Below, piece after piece: positions 12,101 through 23,515 of a stretch of 64,000 nucleotides of DNA (the first letter of the stretch is position 1; each line of letters begins with the position of its first letter). A model generated the notes under the pieces. It made no database searches and had not been told where the DNA came from. It saw only the letters and a program-made list of their open reading frames with translations. Origin of the DNA: Branchiostoma lanceolatum (lineage: Eukaryota; Chordata; Leptocardii; Amphioxiformes; Branchiostomatidae); assembly GCF_035083965.1 (NCBI RefSeq), contig NC_089724.1:7046501-7110500 (forward strand). The letters are read 5' to 3'. The position numbers were made by a program, and so were the translations under genes.

Positions 12101-12711
12101 AGTGCCTTTTTTTTCTCCAGGCCTTTCAGCAGGGCTACACCTGTTTGAAGTGCATGATGCTGTTCTCCTCTATGAGCAGCCTTCGGGTCCATCAGGAGTC
12201 ATGTGGGGAGGTACTGTTCCGCTGCAAGCTCTGCTGGGAAGACACCGACGAACCCACGGAACACATGGAAGAACACTGGCAGCGCGACCCACCCCCAGAG
12301 CTACGCTACAACCCGTGTCTAACAGTTGAGAGCGACATGCCACAGATAAAAAAGCTGTACATGTCGCCGGTGGCGCCGGATGAGGAATGGCAGTGTAACC
12401 TCTGTGCGTCTGAATTCAGCGTCCGCCAGGACAACTGGCCGACGGTCTGTAGTTTCCGGAACAGGACGCGCCTCTGGACACACCAAGCCGTGATCCACGG
12501 AATTGTGTGGAAAAAGCTCCCATGCCAGGCGTGCGGGGGGTATCTGAAGTTCCACACCAGGTCCGATTATCTGCGACACATGTTCGCCATGCACGTTCAG
12601 TTGAGGAAGGAGGAGAATGCCTTCTGTTGTCTGCTGTGCGGGGAGCTAAACAACGACCGGGGCTGGCTGGAGGTTCACATGTTCCACCATGCAAAAATGC
12701 CAGCACAATAA
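8681..12711 (+). CDS. Gene B: acidic N-terminus plus five-finger domain paralogous to gene A (2 exons)
   Basis: Exons 8681-9148 and 12121-12711 join in phase 0 to give about 352 residues. The first 156 residues begin with a basic patch (MRTKRKYRGQQRK, a likely nuclear signal) and are then Glu/Asp/Ser-rich and probably disordered, with a KRKAE segment and a helical C-terminal stretch (EAAEAYRAAVRAEMQ). The second exon carries the same five Cys/His modules as the terminal exon of gene A. There is no BTB domain. The spatial order suggests tandem duplication of the terminal exon and capture of a new promoter and first exon. Alternative splicing of gene A exon 4 directly to 12121 is also phase-compatible, and only RNA can tell them apart. 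Confidence 0.7.
9149..12120 (+). other. Intron 1 of gene B
   Basis: This intron is mostly occupied by the TIR element at 9810-11795. A small inverted repeat built on CCAGGGCTAC/GTTAGCCCTGG lies near 11930-11995. No exon with good borders was found. Confidence 0.6.
9810..11795. mobile_element. About 2-kb non-autonomous DNA transposon with 21-bp TIRs in gene B intron
   Basis: The termini 9810-9830 and 11775-11795 are perfect 21-bp inverted repeats (CTCATCTCCCAAATAAAC core). ATT flanks both ends (9807-9809 and 11796-11798), consistent with a 3-bp target duplication. Subterminal repeats of ATAAACATACCCCCCGG occur inside the left end and related AATAAACGTAC units inside the right end. No transposase frame is visible. 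Confidence 0.7.
12121..12711 (+). CDS. Gene B terminal exon (five zinc fingers)
   Basis: The acceptor is TTTTCTCCAG at 12120, identical in layout to gene A's last intron. Modules in order are YTCLKC..HQESC, FRCKLCWEDTD..HMEEH, WQCNLC..HQAVIH, LPCQAC..HMFAMH and FCCLLC..HMFHH, then TAA at 12709. Relative to gene A the third module has a longer insert (VRQDNWPTVCSFRNR). Confidence 0.85.
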   Translation, partial: AFQQGYTCLKCMMLFSSMSSLRVHQESCGEVLFRCKLCWEDTDEPTEHMEEHWQRDPPPELRYNPCLTVESDMPQIKKLYMSPVAPDEEWQCNLCASEFSVRQDNWPTVCSFRNRTRLWTHQAVIHGIVWKKLPCQACGGYLKFHTRSDYLRHMFAMHVQLRKEENAFCCLLCGELNNDRGWLEVHMFHHAKMPAQ

Positions 12712-12950
12712 ACTCAACACAAAACATTTAATTTGGAAACTTGTTTTAGATGTGAATGTAGGTAGAAATTTGCACCAGTGGAACTCTACTAAACTTGCAA
12801 CTTGAAATTTTGCAACATCAAGTCCAGTCAATGAGTTTTTCAGAAAAACTAGTACTATCGACTGGTTCTGTCTTTCTCGAAAAGTTGTTGAAGATTGATC
12901 AGGGAGTTATTCATAGATAATGACTTGGGATGCTACAGGATGTAAGGCAG

Positions 12951-13170
12951 ATGCTGTAAATGCAGAAATGTTTGCAGTGGTTTTATGTTTACAGTTTTCG
13001 AGGTGAAGTTTTCAGCGCGAGCTTATATTAATATCACCGCGAAACGTTTTGCCCATCTATGACTGTAGTGCTACTATTGTTTCAAACACGAACTTAAAAC
13101 CACTGCAAACACTCCATTTTCTCCCTATTGCGAAATAAAAACCACACAAACTTAAATGCATTTACAGTAT
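12951..13170. repeat. MITE in gene B 3' UTR
   Basis: Outer inverted ends ATGCTGTAAATGCAG (12951) and AATGCATTTACAGTAT (to 13170). Inner inverted pair GTTTGCAGTGGTTTTA (12970) and TAAAACCACTGCAAAC (13095-13110). Nested pairing gives a near-complete stem. Confidence 0.7.
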
Positions 13171-13904
13171 ACAAATCAACTGAAGGGGATGGAGTGTAAG
13201 ATTCATACGGTAATTTTTGGCCATCAATGGTTTGAAATAACGTTTTTAATGAAATGTTGTTTAAAGGATATGTTTAATATATATTTTGTTGATACTTTGT
13301 GGGCAACTTGTGTTTCTACTTGTTAGTTTCTACTTGTGTTTTCACTTGGCTTATTCAGTTTCTGTGTAGTGTGATGAAAAAGAAGGAACGGCTCTCTCTG
13401 ATAAAAATTGATCTACCAAAATGGTATAAGATAATACAGTTGATAATCTACACTGAAGATGACATTCATCGTTTTGAACATCATCAAAATCAGAACCAAA
13501 CAGTAAGTACTTATCATATTATTTGCAGATGACTGGTATGCAGCTCTGCACTGTTCCAATAATTTAATGGAAAGGAATTTAGTTTCAAAGCACATGTGTC
13601 TGAGCTGAAAGTAATGAGGTTCTTACTGCTTCCATTTGTAGCAGCTATGTACGTATGTGTGTACAATGTACAAATGTTTATGAAATATATAGGTGATGGG
13701 AAACAACAGACAAAAATTCTGCTGGATACACTGTTGACTAATGTTGCTAAAGCTTTTAGTTCTTAACATATCCTATTTTATATGAACTTGTGTGAGCATA
13801 TACCAGTAGATTGCAAGTAAAGTGGGAAATACAATGTGTTTGAAATTATTTACAGTATGTTTTCTGTAATGCATGCTTTATAGTTAACATCATGGCACTG
13901 TTGT

Positions 13905-13910
13905 AATAAA
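13905..13910 (+). terminator. Probable poly(A) signal of gene B
   Basis: TGTAATAAAG is followed within 25 bases by a T-rich stretch (TTTTTTTCAA), about 1.2 kb after the stop codon. This is the clearest end signal in the region. Confidence 0.6.
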
Positions 13911-14867
13911 GTATGTTGAAATTGATCTGTTTCATTCAATTTTTTTCAATATCTATGTCTAAAATCTATACCTGTATACACTTCATCTTAAAGTAGTTTA
14001 ACCCTTTTTGTACTATAGGTCCACCTTTGCATCAAATTTGCATTGGTTATCACATAAGTTGGCAGGGGAAGGGTCAATGGTTACTCTCCAAGCAGAGGTT
14101 AGGCTACAGTTTGTTTTAGACATCTTGTAGTACTGTAGTTTTTTTAAAGTTGTGATGTAATTTTGTTAGCTTTTTCCTGGTATATATTGGCCTAACATCT
14201 GACTAGATAGAAGTCCAACAAAACACCTAGAAATATCCAAAACAAGGCAGAGTCGAACTTCTGCTTGTGTACATGTGTATTTACTCTATTCACTTTGTAG
14301 TAGTGATATAGGCTCCACGAAAATTTGTATCATCAAATCATTCTTTATTATAATAACAAAGAAATGTATTGATTTTTTCCCAGCAAATTGTTAACCTTAT
14401 GTCATTTTTTTGCATGACGACAATGGTTCCCTTTAATATGCTATTCTTTGCACGAGTCTATTTTACCTAGAATTGTCCAGTTTCACTGGAACTCGTACGT
14501 ACAGTGAAGGTATGTCAGTAATAGCAACAAGGAAGTTCCCCTTTCAGCGTGTATTTGCTGTCCTGGTGGGGGGGGGGGGTGTTGTCTATTGGTGCTCAGG
14601 TTCAGAATTGAAACGTGATTGGCTGAACTGTAATTGAATTTACAGCACTTTAACTAGTTTTTTTTTTTGTTTTTTGTTAGCTGTTCATAGCCTCTACTAG
14701 GCTCCATAGGTTCCGTAACAAAACAGTCAAATCAGCTGCTAACTTCTCTGGCGTGTTATCTGTCTTTTGACTTTTTTTCGTCACGATCCTCACATGATCA
14801 TCTTATTACTCTGTGTTTCCAAAAGTCCCACATAAAGGTGTTCCTATGCCTTGTGCGACTTTAATTG

Positions 14868-14939
14868 TAGCCTGGAGCTTTAGTCTTGTTAACTGTAGTC
14901 CGCTTTCAACTAAAGCAAACAAGACTGGACTCCAGGCTA
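14868..14939. repeat. Small hairpin repeat
   Basis: TAGCCTGGAGCTTTAGTCTT at the left is mirrored by AAGACTGGACTCCAGGCTA at the right, with a loop of about 30 bases. Confidence 0.65.
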
Positions 14940-15557
14940 ACATATCTGGGGTATTTCATATCCACTGAATCAGAAGGTGTTTAGCTAAGGCGTCAAATTC
15001 AGACCTCGACCCAGGGCCATTTAAACACAAAATGAGTTCGTCGCTAAGTCATGCTCTGACAAGAGGCGTCCTGGCAAATCAGTTAAGTTAGCCCTGACCC
15101 TTTGACACTGACGATGAAGTGACAAACGTCACGCATCATTATTTCATTAAGGTGGTCAAAGCAAACATTCTTGTTGTCCCCTCCGTGATGTGTATGCAGA
15201 TATATTGTCTTGTTTTAACCTGTTTACCGTCAAACAATGGCCGTGTCACATTTTGACAGCTTTGCAGAACTGCTGTAGGTGAGGACTATCGCGGTGAAAA
15301 CGTAGGGGCTGTCCCGCGCTCCGAAAATGGACAGTTGGGGAAGTTTGCGCTGTTCATTTGATAACAATAAGGATAAACAAACAAACAGAGCCCTCTCAGG
15401 TATCAACAATTCAATGGATGGACGAGGACATGATACCCTGAAGGCACATGTACTCTGTACAATAGATCTTTACGTATAGTTCGGAAAGTTGGCTTGAATA
15501 TCTGTTTTCGTGCTGTGTACTCTGCAACGTTACAAAAATATGGCTGAAGTGAGAAAA

Positions 15558-15701
15558 TTTATAGCCTCCTTCGCAGGCGTTTATTTTTTGGGAAGCGCTG
15601 ATTAACGATTTTCAACTTGTCGGGGCCAGTCTCTTTAGCTAGAGAAATCGTACTGCTACCAGAGGGCCACCAAAACGCTGGCCTGCAAAGGAGGCTATAA
15701 A
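15558..15701. repeat. MITE with TTTATAGCCTCCTT termini
   Basis: TTTATAGCCTCCTTCGCAGG at 15558 is matched by CCTGCAAAGGAGGCTATAAA ending at 15701. The internal CGTTT..TTTTTGGG and CCACCAAAACG also pair. Confidence 0.7.
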
Positions 15702-15935
15702 ATTCAGTCGTACGATTCTAAAGGATACATGGCAAAATTCACATGTGTTAGGAATTGTGTAAAGCAGCAAGGAGAAACAAGTAGGAAAGACGTACTTTTG
15801 AAATGAAATAACAAGAGAACCTCGATCTCTCATCTTTGGAAGTTGAAACGTTGAAAGTTCTTAGAGGAAAAATGTATCTATAGAATATAATGTATTCGAT
15901 AAACCAACATGGTATGCACAGGCGCGAACTGTGCA

Positions 15936-16094
15936 TCCTTCAAGCAGATGTTGTGAGGCAAAATTCTACATTTTCCCAATGAGGTTTCTTTGGTTTTCTA
16001 TCTGCTTCTGTTGCTAGCTCCCTCCAGTTTATAACAAAAATAGGCAGGTAAGAAAACCTGACGAATTTGCGTCCCCACATCTGCTTGGAGATTA
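15936..16094. repeat. MITE of the CTCCAAGCAGA-terminus family
   Basis: TCCTTCAAGCAGATGTTGTG at the left is mirrored by CACATCTGCTTGGAGATTA at the right. Two other elements at 33007 and 43890 share the CTCCAAGCAGA end, so this is a dispersed family. Confidence 0.65.
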
Positions 16095-16383
16095 CAAACT
16101 TTGCAAGTGACGATGATTCATAATAAGTCAACTCTTTTGCAATTACATATTTTCCAAGACTTTCCCCTCTGCAAAGTTGTACTTAAAAAATGCGAGACTA
16201 TTTTGAATTTCTCAGTCCTCACAAAATCAGAGACGACTCATAGATTAGTCCGGGCCACTACACCAGATGATAATTTAATCACCAGATAATGACCAATAGG
16301 AGGAAAGCAGAACACACGCCTAGCGTGTGTCTCGTAGCTATTGCTTCAGGGCACAATTGTTCACGGTAGACTTGGTCACTTAC

Positions 16384-16479
16384 GTGTAGGGTCGGAGTTA
16401 ACAAAGCCACTGTTGTCTCGATTGCTATGAACGATACACAGAGTAAATACATCAAAACAATGGATAGACAATCAGTCAT
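16384..16479 (-). CDS. Candidate orphan first exon with signal peptide
   Basis: On the minus strand an ATG in good context (CTAAAATGACTG) opens 32 codons. They read MTDCLSIVLMYLLCVSFIA followed by IETTVALLTPTLH, an ideal signal-peptide profile. The frame ends at a strong donor CTACAC|GTAAGTG in phase 0. No downstream exon was recognised to its left, so the gene is unproven. It could be a relic or a small unrecognised secreted protein. Confidence 0.25.
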
Positions 16480-19400
16480 TTTAGAGTTGGAGGGACATTT
16501 TACAGATAACAACTGGGAAAATGAAGAGAATATTGAATACCATTGAAAAAGCTTAATACATTGTCAAGTTTTGAATATATTTTCTGTTCACACAACAGCT
16601 ATCATTTCACTGTAATTATGATTTTCCGCTAGAATTATTCTCTTGAATATTGGCAGTGCAAATTTCAGTAAATCACCCGTTTTCAAGAGAACGACATGTT
16701 ATTATAGAACTGAAATAAAACTAAGTCAAAATCTATATTTCAGGCTTTAGAACTTAGTAGAATTCGACGCCCTCTATCGGCTTTTTTGGATTGTGCTCGG
16801 AAAATTTCGTGGGGAAAGAGACAATGACAAGGTCACATGAGGGTAATCCGAAAGATGGGGTGTGGGGTGTGGGGTGTGGGAGGGGGGTTAGGCTGTAAGG
16901 GATGTTTCGGTGAGCTTTTTAGCATACTAGTGCCCCGTTTTCTGTCGGTACTCTGACATGCTGACAGAAAAAGGGGCATATGATAAAAAGGTCACAGTCT
17001 TCTCCACCAACCTCTGATTGGAGAGTATGTTTTCCCCACACATTGTCTTGCGAAAGCTTGGAGTTCTGTTATTTTGGAGGTCACCCATACGCTCAAAAGG
17101 TCCTCTAACAGTCACTACGATTTTAACATATTGTAGAATGAAGTACGAAGTATAGAGGATACTTGGGGCACTTTGGATACTTTATTAAGTCCAATAGCTA
17201 ACATACGAGATTTGTAAGCATCTGTACATAAAACATAAAACATCTGGACATAAAACATACAAACGCAAGACATATAATCTGCATAAAAGTCATTACAGCA
17301 AGTATTAAAAGAGGGACGATCATGGTCATTTAATTCTACCCCCATACTTTTCTGACTGTCTAGAGAAATTAAAAGCACTCTTAAGTTTGAACTACAAGGG
17401 CCTCTCTCAAAATTTGATGGAGGGATGTGACGAAAATACTTTTCAGGCAGTGGAGTGAAATTGTGTCAATCCTCCCTCGCCCGTTTCTGAAACTAGCCTT
17501 CCCATTGTGACTGGGCCATTTAAAATCATAAACTTATTAGAGGCATCACGAACTATAAAGCGTTGGATAATTTATGTAGATATGCAAATATTATGAATAC
17601 TTAAGAGTTGAAATTTCACAATTCACAACAATATTGACTATGACTGTCTCTGGCTGGGACCATGCTGGGACTACCCGAATTTAGCCCAACTTAACATTGA
17701 CGGCAAAAAGACAATATAGTTGGGGAGGGGTGGGGATGGTGGGTGCTCCACAATTTAAGCTCAAAACATCTTATAGATAATATCTTATGTCTTTTATCTA
17801 ATAGTACACGTGTGTGTCAAACTCCTTAATAATCTTTGGAAAAGGAGATAGCTCTGGAACAATGGTCATTTTGAATTCCATCCTAAAAAACAAGACTCAT
17901 TCAATTTTGGCTCCCATCAAAGTAGAGGAAATGGTACAGTCCAGATTTAAAAGATACAACTTACCTCTCTGACTGGTCATTTATGTTATATATCACCTGT
18001 GGGCAGCAGGGACCAGCGGAAAAATCAGCAGCCGAAATTTTGGGTGCCGGAATCAAGACAAACACGCCAGAGAGACACGGAACGGTAAGTTCCCCTGAAC
18101 GAGCTAGGGGATTCAACTTGAATATGTCGGTGAAGGTTGCCACTCCCCCTTTACCATGTTAAACGACACAGAATGCTCGCTGTTCTCTTTTCGACCTGTC
18201 CTGAATTTACGTTTCCTCTTCTGCATGTGATGAGAACAGTCCTGTTTCTCTCGTCGACGCTGCGCCAGCTAGGTAACATGCGAACAAGTAAGGAACCTGC
18301 ATTTAAAACTACTACAAAACTACTACTTCTGCCTATAGCCAGCTAACAAATCTCAGTCGTTCCTATTTTATGCTAGTTCTAGTTTAAATTCTATGTATGG
18401 ATGTGTTGAGGTGAGAAACGCATGTGCGCGGTAAAGCTATATTTACTTACTTAAACCGAAGTACTGTAATGAGCAAGAAAAAGTTTAGGTCTTGCAGTAA
18501 GGCTTGTCGCTGTGAATGATCGTGTGCAGAAAGTAGCAAAATTCTCCACAAACCAGTGGGCTCATTATAGAGGTACATTTCACTTCCCCCGCGCACAGTT
18601 TAAGTGCTAACTGTAGAAACAAATGTACATTCAAATCCCCTTTTCCCACGCAGTTCCGAAGCTGTAGACTGACGAAAGTTGAACATGAAGCGAAAAATAG
18701 CATTGCTAGCCCACATTTCTAATGGTTGCACGACATCGAAAACCTTTCGTAAAAAAACAGAACTTACGTCGGTGTATTTTACCAGGACCATTTCCTCCTA
18801 CACGTTTGTGTATAACAATGAATGATATGGGTAGATTCATGCAGTCATTATCCTAAGCTACAACTATAAAAAAACCCAGCTCTTTTCCTTTTTTTCTAAT
18901 TTCGACATGATGAAATTTTTAAAACGTTTTCATCATGTTAACAATAAGGTTTAAACACATCTACAATGGAAGAAGAAATGTCGTAACGTGTAAACGCAGC
19001 CAGTAGTTTTTAATCTACGCAATATGTAAGAGTCATATCTAGATGCAGAAAGAGCACATATATGTATCCAGATCTCTCATTTTAGTAAGAAATACGTGAG
19101 AAATACGTTTGCTGTGAAATGGAGGAAGGAAAAAGATCGGCTGTCTTTTTTATTACAAGGTAATAAAATGTGGCTTCTTGAAACACCTTGCAGAAATTGT
19201 ATCTCTTATGATATATCATCGTAGATTCTTTTCCATCTAAAATCAAAGAAATTGAAGCAAAAAGAATGAGGAAAAGATCAAGCATTTTTGTCAATAAGTT
19301 TGGATTATTGGGTAAGCCAACTACGATCTGTCTTTGCAGCCAGGGGCTGAATTGCGACGAGCTTACAATTAGATCACAAGGCTCTGGAGCAGCTTCCATT

Positions 19401-19496
19401 CAGCGCTAACTCAGGTGACCTCAAAAATTGAAATTGCCTTATGTGTGGACATACATGTAGGACTGTAGGTTTTGAACCAATCACACCGGGAAGGAT

Positions 19497-19744
19497 CCTA
19501 CATTTTTTTCGATAAGTGTGGTGGGTTCTTTAACATGCTCGAGGCGTGGCTCGATCTCCTCAAGCACGAGACCTGCATTTAACGTTCTTTCTCTAGTCGA
19601 AGCTAGGTACTCATTTTCACCTGAGTTAGATGACGAATGTTGAGTAATTAAGCGTCTTTCCTTTCCGACACAAATCGGGGCATGTCGGGGATTTGAACTA
19701 AGAACCTCTTGATTCTGGGCCAAACACTCTAAACCCACCACACT
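19497..19744 (-). mobile_element. tRNA-derived SINE, copy 1
   Basis: Read on the minus strand, the head contains a B-box-like AGTTCAAATCC in a tRNA-like segment. The body ends with GTGCTTGAGGAGATC and CATGTTAAAGAACCCACC. A second diverged copy with the same body lies at 56889-57150, which establishes it as an interspersed family. Confidence 0.65.
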
Positions 19745-20639
19745 GTGTTTTGGAATCTAGACCAAGGACCCGAAATACATCATAAAGTTATATAGAGCTA
19801 AACGGAATGTGTTCCGTTATTCAAAGAAAGCAATTCATCGTATCCGGGGTCTCAAAATCCTCTACAGGGCTTTGCTTATAGCCCCACCTTTTTCTATGAT
19901 GTGAGTATCACGTAGATATCTGACAACCCTACTCACATTCTCGGGAGCGCAATCCGAATTGTACTCGGGAAAATCGTTCTAGTTACTTCAACGCATCATG
20001 TTATAGTTAATGCAATCTATATAAAACAAATACGATATCCAATTAACGTTATAACTTAAGGAAACACACCTTTTTTTAAAGCTCGTTTATGCTATTTAGG
20101 CTCAAGAGAGAAGGAAGCGAAACGGGGAACATTTCCTTGACGTTAGAAGATATCATATACATTTGATCACAACTTTTGGTCATGATATTTGTTTGCCCCA
20201 TTTATTCCGATAAAATGAAGGAAAAAAAACGTCCGAAGTTACCTTGGCAAAGAGATGGTCTAATTATCTTTGACGCATGTCCGTTTGGAAATTTTCCCAC
20301 TACGATAAACAGAGAAAGGAATGAATTCGAAGAATTCAGTTATTTACATTCTAGGAAAACGTCCCTTTAGAATACTTTATCAGAGGCTTCATTCATTATC
20401 GACAAATAATAAGCTTTGATTCTTTGATTGCTTTTGTACTGTAGATAATACATAGTGAACTATAACGGGTTTATCAATTGATATTTGCATTCGATAGAAA
20501 AAAGTAGAAAGCATAGTACGTTAACGTACGTAAGATATTATGCCGATGGTCTGTGTAACGCAAACTCCGCTATTCGAGACTGTAAAACCCCCTCCCCGCT
20601 TCTAGCGGCTGACCGGTGTTAGGTGGCCAATAAGGCCCT

Positions 20640-21172
20640 GATTCCACTAGACGGCGATCGCGCTGCGCTCTCGCTGTGACCTAAATCGATATCTTGACGT
20701 CATACTTGGAACATCATACAAAATACAAAAGTACGATTGAAAAGACAACAAAACACCCACAGCGTAAAAAGATTAATTTCTTATCTATGAAATTCGTTGA
20801 GCGATCTGGTATAGGAAACTCAAGCAATGTTAGGGCCCAACAATTGGATTTTGAAACAATGTATAGCGACGTCCATGAAGCAAAAATATGACGTCGGTGG
20901 GATGTGAGGACTCAATGAAAATCATCGCGGGCATTTCCGTAGGCTCGCGAAACTAAGGGGATCGTTGTACGGCTCGTTTTTGCGCGGTGTGCTCAAAATG
21001 CTCAAAGTGTGAAGTTATTACACGAATGTGCTAAACAGTGTTAGTAAATATCAGCACCATAAAGATTTAAATACCTTTTTCATTTCCATGTTTTGGGCCT
21101 TAATATTGCTTTGGTTGCATTTACATTCTAGGTCGCAGAGAGCGCGCGGCGAGAGCGCCGTCCTAGTTGAAT
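20640..21172. mobile_element. TIR element, TTCCACTAGACGGCGATCGC family, copy 1
   Basis: The left end TTCCACTAGACGGCGATCGC and right end GCGCCGTCCTAGTTGAA are imperfect inverted repeats of about 45 bases. They enclose roughly 440 bases with no coding potential. The neighbouring element at 21624 has related ends. Confidence 0.6.
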
Positions 21173-21623
21173 GGGGGTATAAGCGCGATTCAATCAGGCT
21201 ATAATGCCGACATCTGCCCGTACAAGGCAGCTAGTCACGTTCCATGACATGTTTGTTTGTTTTACACCCCACAGGTTGCACACAGAAATGCCACTTGCGG
21301 TAGCAATTCCGCATAGCAGCACGGAGTTTCAACTATTACAACATCCATTGTGATGTAAGGGGACCCTAATTTGGGCATTTGAAACATGTTAACGTTCAAT
21401 TAGTTGTTTGGTCTGCCTCGAAAAATCGGTCTGTGACGAAAAGTTTTTTCTTTTATTCGGATAAGATCTCGCTGGCAACACACTCGAATTTCGTCCTTAT
21501 CACAGAGGCTTTATAACATGGCCACATACAAACAATGACTCCGCTAATCTAAAGCAATACAATTCGGAAAATGATAATCATCATAGAAATTGATCAAGGT
21601 ATTCCTGTCATGAATGAAGGTCT

Positions 21624-21848
21624 CCTTTCCACTAGACGACGATCGCTGATTGACGTACAGCGACTTAAACTGGATTTGTGTTACCGTTTAATACATTTTG
21701 GGATACTAGTATGAGGGAAGATTTACAAGTATGATTTAAAAGACAGCAAAGCACACAAAACGCACCCAAAAAAATCATTCATTGAGAAATTTGTCAAATC
21801 TTTGGTCGCTGAACGGTCGCTGCGTGGTCGCAGCGTCTAGTGGAAAGG
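21624..21848. mobile_element. TIR element, CCTTTCCACTAGACG family, copy 2
   Basis: CCTTTCCACTAGACG (21624-21638) is matched by CGTCTAGTGGAAAGG (21834-21848). Subterminal GATCGCTG and CGGTCGCTG blocks also pair. This is a short non-autonomous copy. Confidence 0.7.
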
Positions 21849-23381
21849 TGGTGTAACCAAGACTTAGATGATGTGACGTGATTCAAATTTGGAATGCTGA
21901 CGTTTTAGTACCGCACTCAATAAGCCCAACACTGAATAGCTGCCGCCTTTGTTGTATTGTTTTATCCCTTGACCTGAGCCTGAACCACTAGAAAGTACCG
22001 CTCGTACCAATGGAACTATCTAATCTTGATAAAGGTTATTAGTTGACTCACTCACTCACTCACTCTCTCCCATAGCTTAGGCAGCCGTCGGGGCAGCATG
22101 GCTCTCAGTGACTGGTGGTTGGTATTTGTGGCATTAGTGTTTGATGTTTACCTTATCGAGGTAGCGCCAAACAAGAATGAGGTATAAGAAAACTATAATT
22201 GCAATGAACAGGCTTGATAAAGAGAATATTAGATGACTATTTCGTCGGAAAGGGACAACCTTTAAATAGTACAAGTGGCAATCGAAAAAAGTAAAAGTGG
22301 GGAATTTTTTTAAATACAAAGATACAGCTTATTGCAAAACGACTGTGGATATTGTAAGCATTGACAGTGACTATAACTGCGATCAAAGCAATGTAGAATG
22401 CCCCCACCCCCTCACTAACACATCCACACAAACATGTCCACTGAATTAGCAGTGTCGAAAACAAACACACAGTTGTTGTATGTAGTATGTACTATACATA
22501 GGTTAAGTGCACCTCTCTATCTAAAGGTGTTTATGCTCGATCGGATCACTTGCTGTCTTTTCATGTGAGTAGTACCAGAACGGGGACAAAACAGACAAAA
22601 TTCACAGCTAGTTCACAGTAAAGATGTAAACACCAAATCCGACACAGGGGTTATTTTACAGTCAGTGAACATTTGCCTAGCAGTGAAATGGTTCTTCCCC
22701 TTTCTGCCCCCACACTCACAACCAAAGGGTCGACAAATTTGTCCACACTTTGAACAATATGTTACTAGACAGTGTCATATGCAGTAAGGACCTATACATT
22801 AGGGAGTTTTACACAAGACTGTCAGTTGTGACGTATGTGACGGGTCATTTGGGTGCCATCCTGGTGACCTCAGGCACGTGCCTGCACATCGCACACCTGG
22901 TGTGTTACGCCGAAGGGCGGCTAAACCGGTTTACTAACAGAGTAAGATAGGTCATAGACACAGATAGGAACACGTTACTGGATATGATTTACACAAGGCA
23001 CAAATTTGTATAGATCAGAATAAGACACTGAGGCGCTGACGAAATATCCGATACCGTTCAGCATTCAGGCGCCGAAAAGTGATAGGATATACAGTAAAAA
23101 CGGCTTTCAAATTTAGGTTTTAGTCACATTCTATAAGGAAAGTCACAAAACTAAACGGTTTATTTTCCATGGAGGGGTACAATTGTCTGAAATAGAATGA
23201 GGTTGTACTGATTTTATTCTATCTACTTTTAGGGAAATGCCCTTTCGTACTGAACATACAAAGAAACAATAGATGAGAGAGATGGGAATTCCCCATGGCC
23301 AGAAAAAATAACTTATGCGCTGTACTCAATTCATACTGGTGACCAGTAGTGGCCAGTTAGTTTAACGTAGTGGACTTTCCA

Positions 23382-23396
23382 GCGGAAGTGTTCCTC
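23382..23396 (+). promoter_or_regulatory. Inverted pair of ETS cores upstream of the ETS gene
   Basis: GCGGAAGTGTTCCTC contains GGAA and TTCC three bases apart, so two ETS cores face each other. The first matches the C/A-GGAAGT consensus. It lies 45-60 bases upstream of the ETS gene start codon, preceded by TGGACTTTCC, which is near a kappa-B site. Autoregulation or ETS-family input is inferred. Confidence 0.45.
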
Positions 23397-23438
23397 ATTT
23401 AAGTTTTCACCTTCAGTTTACTCGGAGTAATATACAAG

Positions 23439-23515
23439 ATGGCAGCGGTTGATATCCACCTTCCTTACAAACTCGACAGGTTCGCTGGAACTTTCAAGTC
23501 CAGGTCCAAATGCAG
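23439..23515 (+). CDS. ETS gene exon 1
   Basis: ATG in strong context (CAAGATGG) encodes [19 protein letters not shown] and KSRSKC. The donor is TGCAG|GTGAGA, phase 2. It was accepted because the split codon and frame fit exon 2 exactly. Confidence 0.65.

Larger units (their letters stand above)
13936..23380. other. Intergenic region between gene B and the ETS gene
   Basis: No convincing gene is visible on either strand over about 9.4 kb. Supported contents are inverted-repeat elements at 14868, 15558, 15936, 20640 and 21624, a minus-strand SINE at 19497, a G-run at about 14570 and a (CACT)n stretch near 22050. Isolated exon-like pieces are given as low-confidence entries or rejected. Confidence 0.5.

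Noticed and set aside
15237..15278. ATG in excellent context (CAAACAATGGCC) with 13 codons before a TAG next to a donor-like site
   Set aside because: Too short to support. No downstream exon could be joined with confidence.
17963..18143. Minus-strand open stretch ending in a strong donor (GAGAG|GTAAGTTG), with an opposing plus-strand donor at about 18084
   Set aside because: No in-frame ATG, no acceptor, and no partner exon. The frame is short enough to be chance.
22750..22950. 66-codon plus-strand frame followed by a donor-like AACAGA|GTAAGA
   Set aside because: Acceptor missing and sequence not recognised. It does not fit the phases of the ETS gene.
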